Shown here piece by piece: positions 7,931 through 13,246 of a stretch of 13,987 nt of DNA. The stretch lies in assembly GCA_016267585.1 (NCBI GenBank), contig JACQUT010000065.1, forward strand, positions 1 through 13,987, given 5' to 3'. How positions within the stretch are numbered: the first letter of the stretch is position 1; every line of letters begins with the position of its first letter. The notes below the pieces were generated by a model, which worked only from the letters and a program-made list of their open reading frames with translations, was not told where the DNA came from and searched no databases. Origin of the DNA: Cyanobacteria bacterium NC_groundwater_1444_Ag_S-0.65um_54_12 (GTDB lineage Bacteria; Cyanobacteriota; Sericytochromatia; S15B-MN24; VGJW01). The translations under genes were made by a program, and so were the position numbers.

Positions 7931-8994
7931 TTTTTTGACTGAAGACTGGTAATAGCTTCTACAATCCGCTGCGCTGCCTGACCTCCGCCAAAGAGCTGGT
8001 GAAGTTGACGACCATTCTGATTGGCATGCGAAACCGCAGCGACAATCTGGTCGGTCACCACTCCTGACAAACGATTCCAGCCAAGCTCTATGGTCTCTGG
8101 CCATTCAGTTTCTTCCCGCAAGGTTACGCAAGGTGTACCAAGAAACGCCGCCTCTTTTTGCAACCCTCCAGAATCGGTCAGCAGACAGCGTGCTCCTTTG
8201 ACCAGCGCCAGCATATCCAGGTATCCCACCGGAGCGATCCAGCCGGGAGTTTGATAGCTAATTAGACCAGACGCAGTGATCTGCTTGCGGGTCCGAGGAT
8301 GAAGCGGCCAGATAAGCGGCAGCTTCAGCGCGCGAAAAGCTTGCAGGATCGCTTGCAGCCGAAGCGGATCATCGGTATTTTCGGCACGATGCACAGTTGC
8401 CACGTAATAGCTACCGGGCACCAGTCCCCAGCGTTCCCATACAGTGCTCTCGACTATTTGCTGCGAATAAGCTAACAGCACATCGAGCATGACGTCACCT
8501 ACCCAGCAGATCTGTCCATGCACACTCTCGCGCTGCAAATGGTCAACTGCCGTCTGGGTCGGCGCCAGCAGCAGATCGGCTGCCGCATCGGTGAGCACGC
8601 GATTGCACTCTTCTGGCATGCGCCAGTTTCCGCTACGCACGCCTGCTTCCACATGAGCCAGCGGAACTCGTAACTTGGACGCGGCGAGCGTCCCGGCCAG
8701 CGTCGAGTTGGTATCACCATAAACTAGCACCAGATCTGGCCGTTCTATAACGATCACTTCTTCCAGCTTGGTCAGCATGGCGGCAGTCTGGGCTCCATGC
8801 GGACCAGAGCCGACCCCGAGCTGATAGTCAGGTGCCGGAATAGCTAACTCGCAAAAAAAACTAGCGGACAGTTCGGTATCGTAATGCTGCCCCGTATGTA
8901 CCAGCACTTCATTGTGCTGTTGCCTGAGCGCTTGGCTCAAGGGCGCTGCTTTGATGAACTGGGGGCGTGCTCCGACTACGGTGAGGATCTTCAA
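7927..8994 (-). CDS. wecB: Non-hydrolysing UDP-GlcNAc-type 2-epimerase (WbpI/WecB family)
   Basis: The 355-residue GT-B-fold enzyme inverts C2 of a UDP-N-acetyl-hexosamine. Motifs run in the expected order: GARPQFIK (8-15), HTGQHYD (33-39), GDTNSTLAG (93-101), HVEAGVRS (114-121), PEECNR (127-132), HRAEN (201-205), HPRT (231-234), DSGGLQKEA (273-281) and LREETEWPE (291-299). The start is a TTG, since MKILTVVGARPQ is where the family begins and no ATG or GTG fits. It lies six nucleotides after the acetyltransferase stop. With the three preceding genes, it most likely makes UDP-ManNAc3NAcA from UDP-GlcNAc3NAcA, as WbpI/WlbD do. Plain UDP-GlcNAc to UDP-ManNAc epimerisation (WecB) remains possible. 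Confidence 0.92.
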   Translation of the reverse strand: MKILTVVGARPQFIKAAPLSQALRQQHNEVLVHTGQHYDTELSASFFCELAIPAPDYQLGVGSGPHGAQTAAMLTKLEEVIVIERPDLVLVYGDTNSTLAGTLAASKLRVPLAHVEAGVRSGNWRMPEECNRVLTDAAADLLLAPTQTAVDHLQRESVHGQICWVGDVMLDVLLAYSQQIVESTVWERWGLVPGSYYVATVHRAENTDDPLRLQAILQAFRALKLPLIWPLHPRTRKQITASGLISYQTPGWIAPVGYLDMLALVKGARCLLTDSGGLQKEAAFLGTPCVTLREETEWPETIELGWNRLSGVVTDQIVAAVSHANQNGRQLHQLFGGGQAAQRIVEAITSLQSKK

Positions 8995-9000
8995 ACTACG

Positions 9001-9606
9001 CTAATCGCCCCCCATCTTTTCGAGCCCGGTGCTCACCTGCTCATAGCGATCGCCACAAACGTGACAAACCCAGATTCCCGCCCCGGCCTCGGTCAACTTG
9101 ACGCCGCATTCACAAGCCCAACCCTTGACGCGTGCCGGGTTGCCATAGACGATGGCATGTGATGGAATATCGTGCGTCACTACGGCACCGGCACCTACAA
9201 AAGCATATTCACCTATGGTATTCCCACAAACTACCGTGCAATTCGCTCCCAGAGCAGCTCCTTTTTTCACGCAGGTTGGCAGGTAATCCTTTTGCGGGTC
9301 ATTGCGCGGCACATGGGAACGCGGAGTCGCCACGTTGGTGAAAACCATGGAAGGGCCGCAAAAGACGTCATCTTCCAAGACGACGCCAGTATATATTGAA
9401 ACGTTATTCTGAATTTTTACATTATTGCCGATGACCACATCGGAGGAAATAACTACATTTTGGCCGATATTACAACGATCGCCGATGACTGCGCCACGCA
9501 TCACGTGGCTGAAATGCCAGATCTTGGTGCCTTGACCTATGTTGCATGGCTCATCGATATAACTTGACTCGTGGACGAAATATTTTTTCTCCACACTTTT
9601 GATCAT
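9001..9606 (-). CDS. wbpD: Left-handed beta-helix N-acetyltransferase, WbpD/WlbB-like
   Basis: The 201-residue protein is built of hexapeptide repeats (IGDRCNIGQNVVISSDVVIG and following) forming a left-handed beta-helix; such enzymes are trimers that use acetyl-CoA. TKIWHFSHV near residues 27-35 and NNVSIYTGVVLEDDVFCGPS match the WbpD/WlbB group, which acetylates the 3-amino group of UDP-GlcNAc3NA-uronate. The C-terminus ends in a small zinc-ribbon-like tail with Cys 165, 167, 181 and 184 (CEC...CHVC), seen in some members of this group. ATG at 9606 follows directly after the stop of the Gfo/Idh/MocA gene and has a near-perfect Shine-Dalgarno. The function as 3-N-acetyltransferase rests on family and neighbours. 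Confidence 0.9.
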   Translation of the reverse strand: MIKSVEKKYFVHESSYIDEPCNIGQGTKIWHFSHVMRGAVIGDRCNIGQNVVISSDVVIGNNVKIQNNVSIYTGVVLEDDVFCGPSMVFTNVATPRSHVPRNDPQKDYLPTCVKKGAALGANCTVVCGNTIGEYAFVGAGAVVTHDIPSHAIVYGNPARVKGWACECGVKLTEAGAGIWVCHVCGDRYEQVSTGLEKMGGD

Positions 9607-10635
9607 TCAGAAGTCACCTCCTGATGAGCAGTTGCACCGATTCAAAGCACCGGTCGCGGCAGTCTGGAGTGGTCGACGCGCTGCCAATACTTCACTGATG
9701 CGCTCGAGTGCGCGTACGACTCGTACGCCGCTTTGGCCATCAGCCAAGGGTCGATGCCCTGGCTGGCGACAGGCTGACAAGAAGTCCTCCAATTCGGCAC
9801 GCATTGGCTCGCTGGGCGGGTAATTGATGATTTCCTCATCCCCGTTGCGCGGGGTCCAACCCCGCTCGGTTGCTGTAAACCCTTTGTCATAAATGCGAAG
9901 TTTGCCTTCGGTCAGACTATCGTTGAATATTGCCATGCGCCGGCTGCCAATCACCACGAACTGGTGTAACTTACAGGGTTCCAGCCAGCTGACATGTACA
10001 TGAGCCGAGATCCCGGACTCAAACTCCAGATCGACGTACACGGTGTCTTCGCGCGGCGTACCCAGAAGCTGATAACCGCAAGCGTTGACGCGAGTGGGCT
10101 CCTGACCAATCAAGCGCAGAATCAAAGAAAGATCGTGGGGCGCAAAGCTCCAGAGTACGTTTTCTTCCTGGCGCAATTTCCCCAGGTTGAGGCGCGAACA
10201 GCGTATATGACGCAAATCACCTAAATAACCCGCCGATATTCGCTCGCGCAGCGCCAAAAAAGCGGGGTGATACTCCAGGAGATGTCCTACCATGAGCGTA
10301 CTAGAAGACTGAGCCCCGATTGCTACTAGCTCTTCTGCCTGTTCGGTGGTCAATGCCAGTGGCTTTTCCACCAGAACGGTTTTGCGCGCAAGTAGCGCTT
10401 GACGTGCCAAGCGATGATGGGTGTGTACCGGTGTAGCTATGACCACTGCAGTTATGTTCGGATCTGCCAGCACCGCTTCATAGGAAGTCGTAGTGGGCAC
10501 TGGCCAGCGTGCTTGCACTGCTGTCAGCTGTTCGGGATCGCTATCGCATACTGCTCCCAAGCAATTTAGCTCGTGCAAATTCCTGATCCAGTTAGGGCCC
10601 CAATAACCGGCCCCGATTACTGCTACCCGTATCAC
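9607..10635 (-). CDS. wbpB: Gfo/Idh/MocA-family dehydrogenase, WbpB/WlbA-like
   Basis: The 342-residue oxidoreductase has the NAD-binding GAGYWGPN (8-15), the EKPLAL segment (90-95) with the conserved Lys-Pro, and GHLLEYHPA (117-125). It also has NLGKLRQEEN followed by WSFAPHD (162-168), which carries the family's catalytic-region histidine. WbpB/WlbA oxidise C3 of UDP-GlcNAc-uronate and regenerate the tightly bound NADH by reducing 2-oxoglutarate to 2-hydroxyglutarate. The position between a 6-dehydrogenase and a 3-N-acetyltransferase supports this role strongly. The GTG start at 10635 overlaps the upstream stop codon as GTGA and is preceded by GAGAGGA. The last residues (GGDF) are encoded by the Shine-Dalgarno of the next gene, so the C-terminal tail is probably unconstrained. 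Confidence 0.9.
   Translation of the reverse strand: MIRVAVIGAGYWGPNWIRNLHELNCLGAVCDSDPEQLTAVQARWPVPTTTSYEAVLADPNITAVVIATPVHTHHRLARQALLARKTVLVEKPLALTTEQAEELVAIGAQSSSTLMVGHLLEYHPAFLALRERISAGYLGDLRHIRCSRLNLGKLRQEENVLWSFAPHDLSLILRLIGQEPTRVNACGYQLLGTPREDTVYVDLEFESGISAHVHVSWLEPCKLHQFVVIGSRRMAIFNDSLTEGKLRIYDKGFTATERGWTPRNGDEEIINYPPSEPMRAELEDFLSACRQPGHRPLADGQSGVRVVRALERISEVLAARRPLQTAATGALNRCNCSSGGDF
9614..9622 (-). promoter_or_regulatory. Strong Shine-Dalgarno for the WbpD-like gene
   Basis: AGGAGGTGA, a nearly full complement of the 16S rRNA 3' end, sits inside the last codons of the preceding gene, seven nucleotides before ATG 9606. It is the strongest ribosome binding site in the window and suggests that the acetyltransferase is translated at a high rate. 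Confidence 0.8.
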
Positions 10636-11957
10636 AGCTTCAGAATCCTCTCACGATGTGCTTTTACCCCTCGAGTGGCATTTCGAGTGTCTACCACTCG
10701 ACAAGATCTTGCCACTAATTCGTCCCAAGCAACATCGCTATGATCGGTCATAATTACCGTGCAATCAGCCCAACTGGCAGCTGACAGCAAATCGCTGGAA
10801 TGGTGACATTGCTCACGCCAGGTGAACTCTGGTACCAGCTGGTCATGGTAAATCCATACTGCCTGATCGCGTTCCAGGATCTCTAACAGCTTCAGTGCGG
10901 GTGATTCGCGCCAATCGTCAATATCCCGCTTGTACGACACCCCTACTAGCAAGATCTTTGCCCCGCCGATGCTCTTGCGATCTTGCGCCAGCGCTCGCAC
11001 TATCTTCTCGCGCACGAAATATGGCATCAAAGCATTGATCTCGCCTGCCAGCTCGATAAAGCGAGTATGGAAGTCGTATTCGCGAGCTTTCCAGGTGAGG
11101 TAAAAAGGATCGATGGGAATGCAATGGCCGCCCACTCCCGGTCCGGGCCAGAACGTCATCATGCCGAACGGTTTGGTGGAAGCCGATGCTACGACTTCCC
11201 AGACATCTATATCCATGCGATCGCAGAGCAATGCCAGCTCGTTGACCAGTGCAATATTCACGGCCCGAAAAGTATTCTCGAAGACCTTCGTCATTTCTGC
11301 CACGCGCGGGCTCGTTACCCCGATCACTTGCAAGATGGTCTGGCGGTAAAAGGTTTCTGCGACTTCCTGGCAAGCCGGAGTGATGCCTCCCACGATCTTG
11401 TTGGTGTTCTTGGTGGTATAACGGGCATTTCCGGGATCGACACGCTCGGGAGAAAAAGCCAGGAAGAAATCCTGACCCACGGTTAGCCCGCTGGTCGCTA
11501 GCAGCGGCAGCAGGACCTCTTCCGTAGTCCCGGGATAGGTCGTGCTCTCCAGACAGATTAATTGCCCGACCCGCAGGCTGGAAGCTAGCTGTTTTCCCAC
11601 GGTCTCGATATAGGAGATGTCGGGATCGCGATGCGCCGTCAGGGGCGTGGGAACGCAAATTACCACCACGTCGCATTCCGCCAGGCGAGAAAAATCGGTA
11701 GTGGCCGAGAGTCGGCCCTGCTCGCAGGTAGCTTTGAACTGCTGGCTGTCGACATCCTTGATGTAGCTTGTACCCTGGTTGATTTGCTCGACTCTAGCAA
11801 GATTGCGATCGAGACCCAGCACCCGAAAACCTACCTTGGCTTTTTCCACTGCCAACGGCAGCCCCACATACCCGATGCCTGCCACACCTACTTTGGCAGT
11901 ATGATCGGCAATGGCCGAGAGCAACCGAGCTTTGGTAGAGGTGGCGAGTTCTTGCAT
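10632..11957 (-). CDS. wbpA: Nucleotide-sugar 6-dehydrogenase, WbpA/WbpO-type (UDP-GlcNAc or UDP-ManNAc to uronate)
   Basis: The 441-residue enzyme oxidises the C6 hydroxyl of a UDP-sugar twice to a carboxylate using two NAD. It has the Rossmann motif GIGYVGLP (27-34), CVPTP, ENTFRAVNIALVNELA in the dimer helix, and the active-site segment GPGVGGHCIPIDPFY with catalytic Cys near residue 279. It also has GVSYKRDIDDWRESPAL in the C-terminal domain. The STKPFG and HCIPIDPFYLTWKA forms are typical of WbpA/WbpO-like enzymes acting on N-acetylated sugars. The open frame extends to a GTG at 12026, but the family N-terminus and length favour ATG 11957, despite only a distant GGGAG (15 nt upstream). 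It heads the cluster and produces the uronate on which the next gene acts. Confidence 0.92.
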   Translation of the reverse strand: MQELATSTKARLLSAIADHTAKVGVAGIGYVGLPLAVEKAKVGFRVLGLDRNLARVEQINQGTSYIKDVDSQQFKATCEQGRLSATTDFSRLAECDVVVICVPTPLTAHRDPDISYIETVGKQLASSLRVGQLICLESTTYPGTTEEVLLPLLATSGLTVGQDFFLAFSPERVDPGNARYTTKNTNKIVGGITPACQEVAETFYRQTILQVIGVTSPRVAEMTKVFENTFRAVNIALVNELALLCDRMDIDVWEVVASASTKPFGMMTFWPGPGVGGHCIPIDPFYLTWKAREYDFHTRFIELAGEINALMPYFVREKIVRALAQDRKSIGGAKILLVGVSYKRDIDDWRESPALKLLEILERDQAVWIYHDQLVPEFTWREQCHHSSDLLSAASWADCTVIMTDHSDVAWDELVARSCRVVDTRNATRGVKAHRERILKL

Positions 11958-12043
11958 GGTGTAACTATCATACTCCCAATGGCATGCAACATCACAATAT
12001 TGTGCCAGTTTTTCACCCCACGTCACAACTACGCTGCAGGAGC

Positions 12044-12079
12044 TTATTACCGGAGCCTGCGCACAGACTCCGGTAATAA
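12044..12079. repeat. 12-bp inverted repeat with 12-nt spacer between two minus-strand genes
   Basis: TTATTACCGGAG (12044-12055) is exactly repeated as its reverse complement at 12068-12079. It lies between the stop of the membrane-protein gene and the start of the 6-dehydrogenase gene. Read on the minus strand it makes a stem without a following U-run, so it is not a typical intrinsic terminator. It may be a Rho-linked hairpin, an mRNA-end stabiliser or an operator for the polysaccharide operon. Confidence 0.65.
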
Positions 12080-12120
12080 TGTGGTGGTGGATGGGGGATA
12101 GGAGGGGGTTTCGGAGAAAA
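12080..12120 (-). terminator. C-rich, G-poor tract, possible Rho utilisation site
   Basis: On the minus-strand transcript, just after the membrane-protein stop codon, about 40 nt are roughly half C and contain a single G. That is the composition expected of a Rho-utilisation region. It runs straight into the 12-bp inverted repeat. This would separate the upstream gene from the polysaccharide operon. It is a composition argument only. Confidence 0.3.
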
Positions 12121-12130
12121 CTGGCAGTGC

Positions 12131-12898
12131 CTACTTTGTTCTAGTAGCAGTGGATGTCTGCTTCGTCAGCACTGCTTCGATTTTTAAACTTTCTACTTCC
12201 ACCTGTTTAGCAGCAGGCGTTGTCGTCACTGGCGGGACCGGCGTGACAACCGGCGAAGGGTTATCACCAGTGCTGGCGAGATCGATGACGCTGGCAATCG
12301 CCTTGGTATCATGCCGTTTGAGCGAAATATCAGCGGCGCCTCTTAACCCGCCTGCCAAACCAGCTGCGGCCGTGCAAATCCCGGTCACTAGCGCAATGAG
12401 TTTCAGTGTTGGCTTGCCTAGTATCTTCAAAGTTTCGCCCAGTTCTGCGGGCGAAACGCGCTTCATGATGAGTGCGCTGCCACCAATACCAATCACCAAG
12501 GCTCCCGCTACACCCATTTGTGAAATAGCCTGCTTGGCAGCTTCGATTACTGCTCCGCCGGCTGTGCTGACGCCATTTTTGGCACCATCGAGAAACCCTT
12601 CCCGGACAATAACGGGTTCATCATCATGAGCAGCCAGAATAAAAGACTTGCCATTCAACAGCACTTTTGGAACGGCTTGTCGCTTTTGAAAGTCAAAATC
12701 GAGACGATCGCCATACACTACCAGACGTTCCCGATGATCGCGTGATTCTAGAAAGTATTCCTTGTAGCCATCGTTAGTGGTTGCTTGCACTGCAGCTGCC
12801 GTGGTGAGGTCGCGCCGGATGTGGCCGATACCCTGGTAAGCCACCGGCCGGCCGTTGACCAGTACTACATCGGAACCATCACCGCGCATTATCCCCAT
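12131..12898 (-). CDS. Unrecognised protein with two predicted membrane segments and a Pro/Thr-rich C-terminus
   Basis: I do not recognise this 255-residue protein. It has an N-terminal charged domain of about 105 residues that looks like a beta-rich soluble module. A Gly/Ala-rich stretch follows, with a first hydrophobic segment at about 129-145 (GVAGALVIGIGGSALIM) and a second at about 164-186 (LKLIALVTGICTAAAGLAGG). A tail from about 212 is rich in Pro, Thr and Val. No signal peptide is evident. The ATG at 12898 is preceded by GGAGGAG only two nucleotides away; ATG 12889 has better spacing and may be the true start. It is 173 nt upstream of the sugar cluster and separated from it by an inverted repeat, so it may be its own transcription unit. 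It is divergent from the sigma factor gene. Confidence 0.75.
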   Translation of the reverse strand: MGIMRGDGSDVVLVNGRPVAYQGIGHIRRDLTTAAAVQATTNDGYKEYFLESRDHRERLVVYGDRLDFDFQKRQAVPKVLLNGKSFILAAHDDEPVIVREGFLDGAKNGVSTAGGAVIEAAKQAISQMGVAGALVIGIGGSALIMKRVSPAELGETLKILGKPTLKLIALVTGICTAAAGLAGGLRGAADISLKRHDTKAIASVIDLASTGDNPSPVVTPVPPVTTTPAAKQVEVESLKIEAVLTKQTSTATRTK

Positions 12899-12900
12899 CG

Positions 12901-12907
12901 CTCCTCC
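12901..12907 (-). promoter_or_regulatory. Ribosome binding site of the membrane-protein gene
   Basis: GGAGGAG lies two nucleotides before ATG 12898 and eleven before ATG 12889. The close spacing to the first ATG makes the second a serious alternative. Confidence 0.55.
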
Positions 12908-13000
12908 GCTCGGAATTGTTGATCGTATCGATTTAACGTTGAATTAACGACACTGATATATAGCGATTTTTGCGGATCAACTTGCCAGAATAAGGTTAAA

Positions 13001-13022
13001 TTTACTGCATGGATGCAGTAAA
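13001..13022. promoter_or_regulatory. Operator-like palindrome (10-bp arms, 2-bp centre)
   Basis: TTTACTGCAT (13001-13010) and ATGCAGTAAA (13013-13022) are exact reverse complements around GG. The site lies about 105 bp upstream of the membrane-protein gene and about 50 bp upstream of the -35 box of the sigma promoter, a fitting place for a repressor or activator dimer. It recalls the TACTG...CAGTA ends of an E. coli LexA box, but the spacing is 8 and not 10, so I do not assign it to LexA. Confidence 0.5.
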
Positions 13023-13069
13023 AATTGCGAGATCAAAGCGGCATTCTTCTCCGGTACGCACTGTGGGGC

Positions 13070-13098
13070 TTGGCGTACTGTTAATCGCATGCTAGACT
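13070..13098 (+). promoter_or_regulatory. Sigma70-like promoter for the sigma factor gene
   Basis: TTGGCG (13070-13075) and TAGACT (13093-13098) are separated by exactly 17 bp; each matches four of six consensus positions. The predicted start is near 13105, which puts the whole hairpin region in the 5' leader. Confidence 0.45.
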
Positions 13099-13111
13099 GC
13101 TAGGAGTGGGT

Positions 13112-13186
13112 AAGGCAATTGTGCCAGTTCAAGCACAATGGGGAGTGAAAAGCCGGAACCCTACAGGTAACAATTGCCGGGTAGCC
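13112..13186 (+). ncRNA. Structured 5' leader candidate with mutually exclusive hairpins
   Basis: ATTGTGC (13118-13124) pairs perfectly with GCACAAT (13133-13139) around an 8-nt loop. The overlapping GGCAATTGT (13114-13122) pairs perfectly with ACAATTGCC (13170-13178) farther downstream. The two pairings cannot form together, as in a regulatory switch. Between them lies GGGGAGTGAAAAGCCGG. The segment starts just after the predicted transcription start and ends about 60 nt before the sigma ATG. It shares a few short strings with GEMM-I (c-di-GMP-I) riboswitches (GGCAA, AAAGCC, TTGCCGGGT) but lacks the GNRA loop, so I do not assign it to a known class. Confidence 0.35.
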
Positions 13187-13246
13187 AAATTAGCTCACGA
13201 GCCATGGTAGTGACGTGGGAAGAAGAGTTCAGTGGAGAGAGAGGGC

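Larger units (their letters stand above)
12899..13246. other. Divergent intergenic region, about 350 nt
   Basis: There is no convincing gene here. From left to right it holds the upstream region of the membrane-protein gene, with an AT-rich part and a direct repeat CGTTAA-N5-CGTTAA on the minus strand near 12926-12942. It then holds a 10+10-bp palindrome at 13001-13022, a sigma70-like promoter facing the sigma factor at 13070-13098, and a leader with competing hairpins at 13112-13180. Minus-strand promoter hexamers were not clear to me. Confidence 0.6.

Noticed and set aside
7931..8104. 58-codon N-terminal extension of the LhgO-like frame
   Set aside because: It overlaps the 3' end of the 2-epimerase gene and has no resemblance to the flavoprotein family, which begins at the ATG overlapping the stop codon.
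9710..9735. Repeated CGTACG hexamers in the WbpB-like gene
   Set aside because: Two short palindromic hexamers three bases apart in an Arg/Val/Ser-rich coding stretch can arise by codon choice.
10918..11676. 252-codon minus-strand frame within the 6-dehydrogenase gene
   Set aside because: It is a shadow frame, rich in Arg, Ser and Gly, with no family motif, lying wholly inside a clear gene.
11958..12026. 23-codon extension of the 6-dehydrogenase to a GTG at 12026
   Set aside because: There is no Shine-Dalgarno before the GTG and the family begins shortly before the GIGYVGLP motif. ATG 11957 gives the usual length.
12150..12629. 159-codon plus-strand frame opposite the membrane-protein gene
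   Set aside because: It is antisense to a gene with a ribosome binding site and normal composition, and has no ribosome binding site or recognisable motif of its own.
13138..13170. Ten-codon frame in the sigma leader, a possible leader peptide
   Set aside because: It has no ribosome binding site and no run of regulatory codons; I could not support it beyond chance.
13112..13186. GEMM-I (c-di-GMP) riboswitch assignment
   Set aside because: The GNRA loop and the GACGCAAAGCC core are missing; only short strings match, so I kept it as an unclassified leader.
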